This document shows positions 1 to 6,886 of a DNA stretch of 8,991 bases, piece after piece. Position 1 is the stretch's first letter. Every line of letters begins with the position of its first letter. The DNA is taken from the NCBI GenBank assembly GCA_013349485.1, contig DUZM01000240.1:1-8991 (forward strand). Reading direction: 5' to 3'. Both the position numbers and the translations under genes were made by a program. The stretch is from Candidatus Hydrogenedentota bacterium. Its GTDB lineage: Bacteria > Hydrogenedentota > Hydrogenedentia > Hydrogenedentales > SLHB01. Under the pieces are notes generated by a model. It was given only the letters and a program-made list of their open reading frames with translations. It was not told where the DNA came from and did no database searches.

Positions 1-126
1 GCATTTGAGGAGGCCCGCGCCATTGCACATGCCGAGGACGCCGTGACCGAAGAGATGCGCCGTTTTACCGCCAATCCCGGTGATGCCAGAAAAGTCCCCG
101 CAAAGGAACAGGAAAGCGGTGTGTAG
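1..126 (+). CDS. C-terminal end of an unidentified protein (5' truncated by window)
   Basis: Frame 1 is open from the first base and closes with TAG at 124-126, giving 41 residues. The visible tail is rich in Glu, Ala and Arg and looks helical, then becomes polar and probably disordered (Asn-Pro-Gly-Asp, then Lys/Glu-rich, ending Glu-Ser-Gly-Val). No domain can be recognised from so short a tail. It lies on the same strand as the glycosyltransferase that begins 133 bp later, so it could belong to the same surface-polysaccharide locus, but nothing in the residues shows this. The coding call rests on an uninterrupted frame with plausible composition and a normal stop followed by non-coding sequence. 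Confidence 0.6.
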   Translation, partial: AFEEARAIAHAEDAVTEEMRRFTANPGDARKVPAKEQESGV

Positions 127-259
127 GGAACGGCAACTCGCCTATCGCCTCAGTGACTTAGGCGGGCTCCCGCCACGCCCGAGCTGCAGAATCCAGGGTC
201 CCGGCCGCGGAAACGCCTCGCCGAACACATTCACGTTGAATTTCACATGAGGGCAACGG
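127..259. other. Intergenic gap with weak hairpins upstream of the glycosyltransferase
   Basis: This 133-bp stretch carries no convincing gene. A short GC-rich inverted repeat lies at 161-174 (GGCGG, loop GCTC, CCGCC). A second, imperfect one at 147-163 (GCCT...AGGC) overlaps and competes with it. Neither is followed by a T-run, so a Rho-independent terminator is not supported. No clear -35/-10 pair was found. Confidence 0.4.
249..253 (+). promoter_or_regulatory. Shine-Dalgarno site of the 260-1246 glycosyltransferase
   Basis: GAGGG sits 6 nt before the ATG at 260. The nearby upstream ATG at 244-249 region runs into a stop after a few codons, so this site favours the ATG at 260 as the start. 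Confidence 0.6.
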
Positions 260-1246
260 ATGTCGCCGCGTAAGCGTTTAGGCGTCGTGATTGTTAATTA
301 CGGGACCCCGGCACTGGTGATTGACTGTCTCTGTTCGTTGCAGGGGGAAATCGTACCCGGTCAAGACGCGGTTGTGGTGGTTGACAACGGTTCGGCAGAC
401 GGTTCGCCGGAATTCATCGAGGCGCGCATCCGCGAAGCAGGCTGGGGTTCCTGGGCGCGTCTTGTGCGTTCGCCGCACAATAATGGGTTCTCCGCGGGCA
501 CCAACATGGGTCTGCAGGAGGTCGAGGCTGAGGCGTATCTGTTGCTGAACAGCGACACCACGGTCAAGCCCGGTGCAATTGACCATCTCCTGGCGTCCCT
601 GCGCGCGAGGCCGGACGCCGGAATCGTGAGCCCCCGACTCGAGGCCCCGGACGGTTCCCCCGCCGTCAACTGTTTCCGCAAGCCGACGCCCATAGGCGAA
701 CTCATCAAAGGAGCGCAAACCGGGCTCATAACACGGATGTTGCGGCGGTTCGACGTGCCGTTGCCGCCCGCAGACGAACGGTTCGAGTGCGACTGGACGG
801 GTTTCGCGGCCGTACTCATTCGCGCCGATGTATTTCGCGAGGTCGGCTACCTGGATGAAGGCTACTTTATGTATTTCGAGGACATCGATTTCTGTCGCCG
901 GGCCGCGCAGGCCGGCTGGCGGACGCTCCACTGGCCCACGGCGCGCGTGATGCATCTACACGGGAAAAGCGGTTCCGTGGTCGAGCGTACCGAGGCCAGA
1001 AAGCGCCGCCCCAGGTATTACTATGAATCGCGTTCGCGCTATTTCGCGAAGTTCTACGGCAGAACGGGACTGTGGTTCGCGAACCTTCTCTGGTGGGCGG
1101 GGGCCCTCATCGCGCTCGCGCAGGAGGTAATCGGACACAGAAAAGGGCACATCTGCAAGCGGGAGTATCTGGACATCTGGACCCATTGCCTCAGATCCCC
1201 GGCACGACCCGCCCGGCCCCAACCAATCAAAGCCAAGGGGGACTAA
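260..1246 (+). CDS. Family 2 glycosyltransferase, rhamnosyltransferase-like
   Basis: The 328-residue protein should transfer a sugar from a nucleotide donor to a growing surface glycan at the inner face of the membrane. It has the GT-A order of family GT2. The N-terminal strand and nucleotide-binding turn (VVIVNYGTPA, 9-18) is followed by VVVVDNGSADGS (38-49) with the first Asp. Next come NNGFSAGTNMG (74-84), typical of the WbbL/rhamnosyltransferase branch, and the metal-binding region LLLNSDT (94-100). The acceptor-side acidic motif is YFMYFEDIDFCRR (202-214), and His232/His234 follow (VMHLHGKSG). A hydrophobic stretch at about 271-291 could be a membrane-anchoring helix before a basic tail. 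Length and motif spacing are normal for the branch. A GAGGG site supports the start. Its 3' end overlaps a possible small minus-strand gene by 4 bp. The exact sugar cannot be read from the sequence. Confidence 0.93.
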   Translation: MSPRKRLGVVIVNYGTPALVIDCLCSLQGEIVPGQDAVVVVDNGSADGSPEFIEARIREAGWGSWARLVRSPHNNGFSAGTNMGLQEVEAEAYLLLNSDTTVKPGAIDHLLASLRARPDAGIVSPRLEAPDGSPAVNCFRKPTPIGELIKGAQTGLITRMLRRFDVPLPPADERFECDWTGFAAVLIRADVFREVGYLDEGYFMYFEDIDFCRRAAQAGWRTLHWPTARVMHLHGKSGSVVERTEARKRRPRYYYESRSRYFAKFYGRTGLWFANLLWWAGALIALAQEVIGHRKGHICKREYLDIWTHCLRSPARPARPQPIKAKGD

Positions 1247-1386
1247 CCCGCGTCGCTCAGCAGAACGCGGTGAATCGCCGCGATCTCTTGGTTCAAAACG
1301 CGTTGAACATTCACGTTCAGCCCCAAAGCTTCATTTGCGGCAAGAATGAAGCACCGGCCCTGTCGAAACACCTCCACTCGCGGCAT
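1243..1386 (-). CDS. Possible small protein, 47 residues, unrecognised
   Basis: On the minus strand, an ATG at 1386-1384 opens a frame ending with TAG at 1245-1243. The product starts MPRVEVFRQGRCFILAANEA and ends IHRVLLSDAG. It looks protein-like: a short beta-like start (VEVF...CFIL), then a regular amphipathic helix pattern (NVQRVLNQEIAAIHRVLL), with about two thirds G or C at third codon positions. The same frame extends back to an ATG at 1473, but that N-terminal part is Cys/Pro/Arg-rich and unlike a natural protein, so the shorter form is preferred. The ribosome binding site is poor (GGGA directly before ATG). It converges on the glycosyltransferase and lies antisense in the leader of the sigma-factor gene. 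It could also be a decayed gene remnant or a chance frame. No function is proposed. Confidence 0.35.
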   Translation of the reverse strand: MPRVEVFRQGRCFILAANEALGLNVNVQRVLNQEIAAIHRVLLSDAG

Positions 1387-1471
1387 TCCCAATTTGATTT
1401 GCGATTCCGGCCGGTGGCGGCAACAATACGGTAGGAGACAGAGGATTGGGCGCCACAAGAGGAGCGCGCAC
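1247..1471. other. Gap before the sigma-factor gene
   Basis: This 225-bp leader holds the possible small minus-strand gene (1243-1386) in its left two thirds. The remaining part, 1387-1471, should contain the promoter and ribosome binding site of the sigma-factor gene. The ribosome binding site is clear (1457-1464). No convincing sigma-70 or ECF-type (GGAAC...GTC) promoter was recognised. Several short CCGCG/CGCGG inverted repeats occur at 1248-1282 without a T-run; they are explained as well by Ala/Arg codons of the small frame as by a terminator. Confidence 0.4.
1457..1464 (+). promoter_or_regulatory. Strong Shine-Dalgarno site that fixes the sigma-factor start
   Basis: AAGAGGAG stands 7 nt before the ATG at 1472. 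The frame is open further upstream to an ATG at 1346, but that would add 42 Arg/Gln/Cys-rich residues with no sigma-factor similarity, and this site would then lie within the coding sequence. It therefore decides the start in favour of 1472. The identical octamer precedes the GTG start of the asparagine-synthase-like gene. Confidence 0.8.
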
Positions 1472-4372
1472 ATGAGCCCGTCCGACGCGGCTTTGCTGGA
1501 TCGGTGGATCGTGTTTCGAGACGTCGATGCATTTCAAGATCATGTTATTCGGCATACCGCGATGGTCTACGGCGCGTGCCTACGCGTCTTGAACAACGCC
1601 GGGGATGCGGAAGAAGTATCCCAAGAATGCTTTCTCGAACTGGCGCTAAAACCAGCCAGGGTGCGCGAATCGGTGGGCGGTTGGCTGCATGGTGTGGCGA
1701 CGCGCAAGAGCCTCGCCCGAAAACGATCGGAAGGACGCCGCCGGCACCGCGAACACGCCTTCGCTGCAGGGTTCGTGCAAACACGAGCTGCGGAGTGGGA
1801 TGACGTCCGGCCGCACATTGATGAAGCCGTCGCGGGGCTTCCCCCGCGTCTGCGCGAGACGATCGTGCTGCGCTTTTTCGAGAACGAAAAACACACCGAG
1901 ATTGCGGCGCGCCTGAGTGTTTCCGAAGCGACGGTGCGCTACCGTATCGGCAAAGCGCTCGAGCGTCTCCGCCAGACGCTTGCACAACGAGGGGTGGTTT
2001 CCGGCGTTGGCGCCCTCGCAGCCCTGCTGGCGGCGAACGCCGCGGAAGCCCGCCCGCCGGCCTCGCTCATGTTATCCGTCGGGAAAGATGTTCTGGCCCA
2101 CACTGCCGCCAAGACGGGGGCCGTGAGTTCGGCTGCGCCCGTGCTTGTCGGAGAAGCCATAGTCGTGAAGAAAGTTCTTCTTGTCGCTGCCGTTGCTGTA
2201 ATTGTGCTCGCAGCGGCCGTCTTCACAAGGTCGGCACACGAGCCGCCGCGAACCGAAGTTCGGGACGCTGCCGCGGAAGTCTCATCTCAGGAAAGTGCCG
2301 TCGAGCCGGATAGCACGCCGGAGGTCTTACAGGATGTTCCCAGCGCCGTGGCCGAGTCGCCGGGGACCTACGCAACGGAGAAGGCAACTGATGGACCTCC
2401 CGTTGGCCGGATATCGGGTAAGGTCGTCCTGGCCACCACCGGGGGGCCGGTTCCCGGCTGCAAGATGCGCGTCGAGCGCTACCTCGGCGTGTCGCCTTAC
2501 GGCGGCTACAAGCTTCTCGGCTGGATCGCCGCCGACGCCGAGGGTCGGTTCGCGACGGATGCGCCCGAAGCCACGGTCTACTGGTTCCTTCCGTCGGACG
2601 ATGTCTACGCTCCCGTCGATCGCGGGGCCTGCTTTGTCAAACTCGACCAACTGGGTGAAATCCGTGAGGACGTTGTCATCGAGGTCGCCGAAGGAGGGGT
2701 TGTGGAAGGCCGGGTATATGACAAGCATACGAACGCCGGGGTACCAGGCGTCGAGGTCCAATGGGAAGGCGGCCGGTTCAAAACCGAAACGGACGCGAAA
2801 GGGCGCTACCGCATCGGGGGACTTTCTGCACGCCGACAAGCGTTCGGATTGGCGGACACGGCTGACTACATCAACAATGCTATTGACGGTCTCAACGCGC
2901 GGTGGGTCGAGGTGAAGTTGGGCGAAACGTGCACGCTCGATTTCCCGCTCGAAAAGGGTGTACGGGCCCGCGGTATCGTGCTGGATTCTGCGCGCAAGCC
3001 TGTCGAAGGCGCCGGCATAACCTTGCGCCCCGATCCTTTTTCAAGCGATGCGGAAACCTATGCCTGGGGACAAACGGACGGCGAAGGACGGTTCTTGCTG
3101 CCGGGGCAACCCACGGGCGTCGAGGTGATGCTCTCGATCGGTCCGCCAAAGACCCCTGAGAACGCTCGAGGGTTCCTGCAGTATCGAGAAAAAGTCGATT
3201 TGGCCGACTGGCGGGGAGAACGCACGTTTATCCTCGGCGAAGCATGCGATCTTCAGGCTAACGTGGTGGACGCCGCGACAGGCGAGCCCGTCCGCGCGTT
3301 CGAACTTGCGCGTTCCGGCGGCGACCGCGAACTGGACGTGGATCTGCTGAACCGGTTCGAGACCTACGACACCGACGACGGTTGTTTCTGCCTCAAGAAC
3401 ATCCAGATCGGGCAGGCGACTATCTTCGTGCGGGCGGAAGGCTACGCCGTTGGCCGCGCAGTGATTGCCGCTGCAAAGGGCGGCGAGACCATTGACCTCG
3501 AGATCCCCTTGACGCGCGCCTGCCGCATCGAGGGCGTCGTCCTCGACCTCGCGGGCAACCCTGTACCGCACGCCGGCGTATTTGTCGATGACTTACCCAT
3601 TGGCCGCCATGAGCAGCCGGACAAGTATGCGCCGATCAAGGTCGACGAACACGGCCGCTTTCTCATTGACACGCTTGATGCCGGTAAGCACACGATTCAT
3701 GCCGTCAAGGACGGATTCCTTCCGGCAAGCCAGGAGGTCATCCTCGACGAGGGCGCGCCTGTTTGGCTTGAGCTCGTGCTGGACGACGGCGGTGTCGTCA
3801 CGGGAACCGCGACTCTCGACGGCGAACCCGTCATGCACGCCAGATTGCACATGTTCGTCGAGAACAGGAATCTTAACGCCTACACCGATTCGGACGGCGT
3901 GTACCGCATTTCAGGGCTGCCTGACTGTGAGGCCTATATAAGCGTAGCCATCGACGTTGGTGGACACGCTATTCGCATGAGACGCGCAGCGGAGATCGCC
4001 GTCGGCATGGAAACCGTGGTCGATTTCGGTTTCACGACTACCTCCGCCGTGATTGAAGGCACGATACGCGTCGACGGCGCTGTGTCAACCGAAACGGCGT
4101 GGGTGCACGTGACAGGAGAGGACGGCATCAGCGTAACCGGGCCGCTCGAAGGCGGCGCCTTTACCGTCCCGAGCGCCCCCATCGGAACCGTTCGCGTCGC
4201 TGTCGGTTTCAACGGCGGCGAACTAGACGGACGTAGGTTCCACAAAGAGATCGAAACCGCCGACAATACAATCACCCGCTGCGATTTCGACATCGACGTG
4301 GCGGCCGCCACTTTCTTAGATGAGACCGCGGACAGGGTCGAGTCCTATGAATATGAAGTGGCGCCGCGTTGA
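1472..4372 (+). CDS. Membrane-tethered ECF sigma factor fused to seven extracytoplasmic beta-sandwich repeats
   Basis: This is a 966-residue single chain. Sigma region 2 spans about 18-92: a YGACLRVLNNAGDAEEVSQE core (33-52), then WLHGVATRKSLARKR (71-85) for -10 recognition. Region 4 spans about 113-172, with an HTEIAARLSVSEATVRYRIG helix-turn-helix (141-160) for -35 binding. An Ala-rich linker (173-232) leads to one membrane helix (235-251), with Lys233-Lys234 on its inner side, so the sigma part faces the cytoplasm. After an acidic, Pro/Ser-rich stalk (255-310) come seven repeats of the carboxypeptidase-regulatory/Cna-B type, starting near 311, 408, 496, 591, 683, 773 and 858. Most share a 'G.V.D..G.PV.GA.V' opening and a 'TD..GR(F/Y)' turn. 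Nine cysteines lie outside the membrane. Ordinary ECF factors are about 160-220 residues; long C-terminal extensions are known in Planctomycetota-like bacteria. No separate anti-sigma gene is adjacent. The inferred role is a one-piece envelope sensor, activated by a signal or by proteolysis. Confidence 0.9.
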   Translation: MSPSDAALLDRWIVFRDVDAFQDHVIRHTAMVYGACLRVLNNAGDAEEVSQECFLELALKPARVRESVGGWLHGVATRKSLARKRSEGRRRHREHAFAAGFVQTRAAEWDDVRPHIDEAVAGLPPRLRETIVLRFFENEKHTEIAARLSVSEATVRYRIGKALERLRQTLAQRGVVSGVGALAALLAANAAEARPPASLMLSVGKDVLAHTAAKTGAVSSAAPVLVGEAIVVKKVLLVAAVAVIVLAAAVFTRSAHEPPRTEVRDAAAEVSSQESAVEPDSTPEVLQDVPSAVAESPGTYATEKATDGPPVGRISGKVVLATTGGPVPGCKMRVERYLGVSPYGGYKLLGWIAADAEGRFATDAPEATVYWFLPSDDVYAPVDRGACFVKLDQLGEIREDVVIEVAEGGVVEGRVYDKHTNAGVPGVEVQWEGGRFKTETDAKGRYRIGGLSARRQAFGLADTADYINNAIDGLNARWVEVKLGETCTLDFPLEKGVRARGIVLDSARKPVEGAGITLRPDPFSSDAETYAWGQTDGEGRFLLPGQPTGVEVMLSIGPPKTPENARGFLQYREKVDLADWRGERTFILGEACDLQANVVDAATGEPVRAFELARSGGDRELDVDLLNRFETYDTDDGCFCLKNIQIGQATIFVRAEGYAVGRAVIAAAKGGETIDLEIPLTRACRIEGVVLDLAGNPVPHAGVFVDDLPIGRHEQPDKYAPIKVDEHGRFLIDTLDAGKHTIHAVKDGFLPASQEVILDEGAPVWLELVLDDGGVVTGTATLDGEPVMHARLHMFVENRNLNAYTDSDGVYRISGLPDCEAYISVAIDVGGHAIRMRRAAEIAVGMETVVDFGFTTTSAVIEGTIRVDGAVSTETAWVHVTGEDGISVTGPLEGGAFTVPSAPIGTVRVAVGFNGGELDGRRFHKEIETADNTITRCDFDIDVAAATFLDETADRVESYEYEVAPR

Positions 4373-4980
4373 TCTGACTCGGCTTGGGTCCTGGACTTTA
4401 TGACGTTGGCGGGTACGCCGGCGACGACGACCATGGGGGGGACGTCTTTCGTGACGACGCTGTTGGCGGCGATGACGGCGCCGTCTCCTACGGTCACGCC
4501 TTTCAGCACGGCGGCGCCGCGGCCGATCCAAACGTCCCGGCCAATGGCGATGGGCGCGGCCTCTTGCTGTTGAAGCCGCATCGGCGTGTCGGGCGCCATG
4601 CCGTGGTCAGCGTCGCGGATACTGACGTACTCGCCGATAAGGCAGTCGTCGCCGATGGTCACCTGTGCGCTCGACACAATGACCGTGCCCGCATTGACGC
4701 GGACGTTTGCGCCCAACGTGATCTGGCCGGCTCCGGCGGTTTCGAATAACGCGTTGCGGCCAAGCCGGCAATGCTCGCCAAAAATCACCCGTGAACCTTT
4801 CACGGCGTGGACGGGGCCATCGAACTGGGTCGTGATCGGAATTGTGCCGTTCGTGAGCGACCGCAACCGGGCAAACCACACGAGCCTTTGGGCAGGCCGA
4901 GCCAACGGCCGGATCAGACGCATCGCGCCCGCGAGTGCGACGCCCACTGCGTGCGCAAGGGCGGCATTACTTTTATTCAT
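4345..4980 (-). CDS. Left-handed beta-helix (hexapeptide-repeat) acetyltransferase
   Basis: The 211-residue protein should transfer an acetyl group from acetyl-CoA to a hydroxyl or amino group of a sugar, in the cytoplasm. Residues 63-115 and 143-178 show the hexapeptide pattern that builds the left-handed beta helix (VIFGEH, ITLGAN, VTIGDD, IAIGRD, VWIGRG, VTVGDG). Between them is the loop with the probable catalytic His126 (SIRDADHGM), as in the NodL/maltose acetyltransferase/WcaF/WbbJ group. The end of the fold reads VVTKDVPPMVVVAGVPANVI (176-195), standard for this family. The first 50 residues form a basic, partly amphipathic helix, perhaps for membrane contact. The start overlaps the stop of the asparagine-synthase-like gene by 8 bp (ATGAATAA), implying coupled translation. 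The 3' end overlaps the convergent sigma-factor gene by 28 bp. The substrate is unknown; a surface-glycan sugar is likely from context. Confidence 0.92.
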   Translation of the reverse strand: MNKSNAALAHAVGVALAGAMRLIRPLARPAQRLVWFARLRSLTNGTIPITTQFDGPVHAVKGSRVIFGEHCRLGRNALFETAGAGQITLGANVRVNAGTVIVSSAQVTIGDDCLIGEYVSIRDADHGMAPDTPMRLQQQEAAPIAIGRDVWIGRGAAVLKGVTVGDGAVIAANSVVTKDVPPMVVVAGVPANVIKSRTQAESDQRGATSYS

Positions 4981-6886
4981 GGTTTTCGGGCCTTCCTATG
5001 GGCTGGGCCAGTTGCTCGGGCGCCGAAGAGGACGCAGGCGTCCGTTTGCGCGCGCCCTCGAGCGCTCGCGCAAAGCCCCGCAATTGTGCGATGGCCCCGA
5101 GCAGCAACGTCCGGTCTTTGCCTGCCACATGTTCCTGCCAAATGTGTCTGCAGAATTCCGGTTTCAACGCCTCGTCTGCAACGGGGCACGGCCCGTCACA
5201 AATGCCGGCCATCCATTCTCTTAGCGGCCCGCGCAGCCAACCGGCGAAATCGACCGGCGATTGTCCTACCACGAACTTGGGCCAACCCAAGCGGCGCTTG
5301 AGGATCCGGCAGCCCTTGAGAAACGCTTTGGCTGTTACGGACTGCCATTCGGGTGCCCCGGCCCGGAGGAGCGTGCGCTGCCACCGAAGCTGAAGGCTTT
5401 CGGGAAACGCTTGCCGCATCATGGTAAGGTAGATGCGGTGTTCCCGCCGCAACGGGGCAGGAATGCCGGTGATCAGATCGAGGAGGTCGTAGTCGAAGAA
5501 GGAGGCGGCGGACTCGACGGCACATCGCAAGAGCACGGTGCCCATGGACGTGTGCCGGCGCACCCGGTTCTCGAGGAAGAAACGATCAACCCGATCGGGT
5601 GTCGCGATACCTTCGATCGTGCGCAATAGGCGCCGGTGCGCTGACGACGGCATGTCCTCTTTTTCGATCGCTTCGTGGTCTTGCATGGCGGAGGCGAGTT
5701 CGGACTCGGGAAACAGGACCGTCCGTTTCGAGAATAGTATGTCCGCCAAGTCGTCCTCGGCAACCGGCCCCATCCACTTGCGGCGGAGGTAGGAGCCCCC
5801 GAGAACCAAGTCGCCCGCGTACCCGTTCAATACAACATCCACGGCGCCTTCGAGAATGTCAAGGTGCGCGAGCATATGCATGTCCAGGGCATTCACAAAG
5901 CCTTCCGTTATCCGCATGCCGACGTCGAATAGGCGTTCGTATCTTTCGTACTGATATTCGCAATCGTGGTGCGTTGCGCCGAAGCGCCGCGCGATATCCC
6001 GGGCGAACCGCCGGTCATAGGCATCTTTCTTGCCCCAGGTGAACGTTTGCACCGGCACACCTGCCTTTGCCGTTGCCGCAACGATCGTGCGCGAATCGAG
6101 GCCACCGCTGAGCGTAACGCCGATGCGTCGTCCCGCGACGGTTTGGCGGCGGACGCTCTGAACGAAGCGACGCCCGAGTTCTTCGGCGAGTTCGGGCGGG
6201 GCGACGCCGCTGTAACGTGGCTGGTAGTCGTAATGCCAGTATCGATGCCACGCCGGCTCGTCCGTTCCCCGTTTCACCAATAGCGTGGCCTGCGGAAACG
6301 TCGATACGCCGCGGATAAGCGTGGTTTCGCCGGCAAAATCATTCGTCGTGAGCACTTGGGCCACACCGCCCAAATCCCATTGTCCCTCGCATACACCGGC
6401 AAGCACGGAACACAGCGCGCGACTGGCCAGGCAGAACCGGCCGCGGTTTCGAGACCAGTACATGGGATATAGCCCAAACCGATCGTTTGCGGCAACCAAA
6501 GCGTCGTGCGCAGGATCCCAGAGGATCACAAAGAACGCGCCGTTCATTCGGGGCAGACTGTCCTCGAGCGCATCCGCATGGAACAGGTCGCCGAAGATAT
6601 CGAGTGCCGTCGCCGCGGCGTCGTGACGGGCACGCCAGTCGGAAAGGAAATCGCTTTCGTAAAGGGTCCCAAGAAGCGCTCCCCAGAGCCGGTATCGTTC
6701 CAGATATCGGGGCATCGCCCCGTTTTGGAGAGGGTCCGGCGAGACCGCGCCAAGCACCGTGGACTTCGAGACGGCATAGTGATTTACGGTTTCGTTGCGC
6801 CATGTCAATTGCGCGGACAGCAAACGGCCGATGTCGGGAAGGTCCACGTTTGGGTCAGTGGTCTGAAATACGTAGGCGCCGCTCAC
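4973..6886 (-). CDS. Asparagine-synthase-like ATP-dependent ligase/amidotransferase without Cys2
   Basis: This 637-residue protein has the two-domain plan of class B asparagine synthase. The N-terminal Ntn-type glutaminase-like domain (about 1-215) keeps the family segments MNGAFFVILWD (114-124) and NDRFGLYPMYW (134-144). The C-terminal PP-loop domain (about 230-600) has VTLSGGLDSRTIVA (257-270) for ATP and NGYAGDLVLGGSYL (354-367) in place of the usual 'GEGADELFGGY'. The true start is GTG at 6886-6884, with AAGAGGAG 6 nt upstream, so residue 2 is Ser, not the glutamine-hydrolysing Cys2. The enzyme may therefore use free ammonia or another nucleophile. Relatives in polysaccharide loci amidate uronic acids, and lasso-peptide cyclases also lack Cys2. 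The neighbouring glycosyltransferase and acetyltransferase favour a glycan-modifying role over asparagine synthesis. The overlap with the upstream gene is GTGA (4 bp). An open frame continues upstream to 7165, but that part is a shadow of the glycosyltransferase gene. Confidence 0.88.
   Translation of the reverse strand: MSGAYVFQTTDPNVDLPDIGRLLSAQLTWRNETVNHYAVSKSTVLGAVSPDPLQNGAMPRYLERYRLWGALLGTLYESDFLSDWRARHDAAATALDIFGDLFHADALEDSLPRMNGAFFVILWDPAHDALVAANDRFGLYPMYWSRNRGRFCLASRALCSVLAGVCEGQWDLGGVAQVLTTNDFAGETTLIRGVSTFPQATLLVKRGTDEPAWHRYWHYDYQPRYSGVAPPELAEELGRRFVQSVRRQTVAGRRIGVTLSGGLDSRTIVAATAKAGVPVQTFTWGKKDAYDRRFARDIARRFGATHHDCEYQYERYERLFDVGMRITEGFVNALDMHMLAHLDILEGAVDVVLNGYAGDLVLGGSYLRRKWMGPVAEDDLADILFSKRTVLFPESELASAMQDHEAIEKEDMPSSAHRRLLRTIEGIATPDRVDRFFLENRVRRHTSMGTVLLRCAVESAASFFDYDLLDLITGIPAPLRREHRIYLTMMRQAFPESLQLRWQRTLLRAGAPEWQSVTAKAFLKGCRILKRRLGWPKFVVGQSPVDFAGWLRGPLREWMAGICDGPCPVADEALKPEFCRHIWQEHVAGKDRTLLLGAIAQLRGFARALEGARKRTPASSSAPEQLAQPIGRPENHE
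4991..4997 (-). promoter_or_regulatory. Shine-Dalgarno site of the acetyltransferase
   Basis: On the minus strand AGGAAGG lies 10 nt before the ATG at 4980-4978, inside the end of the asparagine-synthase-like gene. It supports this start and coupling of the two genes. Confidence 0.6.

Noticed and set aside
278..955. A 225-codon minus-strand open frame inside the first glycosyltransferase
   Set aside because: It is fully antisense to a gene with complete GT2 motifs and its translation has no recognisable fold.
1248..1282. CCGCG/CGCGG stems after the first glycosyltransferase as a terminator
   Set aside because: Stems are only 5 bp, loops are 7-13 nt, and no T-run follows.
227..1317. Shared 11-mer ACATTCACGTT at 227-237 and 1307-1317 in the two left-hand gaps
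   Set aside because: Roughly ten such 11-mer pairs are expected by chance in 9 kb, so it does not support a shared operator.
1302..1321. Inverted repeat TGAAC-N6-GTTCA (7-bp stem with a wobble) in the sigma-factor leader
   Set aside because: It lies about 150 bp before the start, inside the possible small coding frame, and a stem this short is common by chance. An operator is not supported without comparison to other genomes.
1394..1429. TTGATT with CAATAC as a promoter for the sigma-factor gene
   Set aside because: The spacing is about 24 bp, too long for a sigma-70 promoter, and no ECF-type GGAAC/GTC pair replaces it.
1346..1471. A 42-residue N-terminal extension of the sigma factor starting at ATG 1346
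   Set aside because: The residues are Arg/Gln/Cys-rich with no sigma-factor similarity, and the strong AAGAGGAG site at 1457-1464 is placed correctly for ATG 1472.
4586..5301. Long plus-strand open frames opposite the acetyltransferase and ligase genes
   Set aside because: They lie wholly or mostly antisense to well-supported genes and encode Arg/Pro/Cys-rich sequence with no domain pattern; high GC content makes such shadow frames common.
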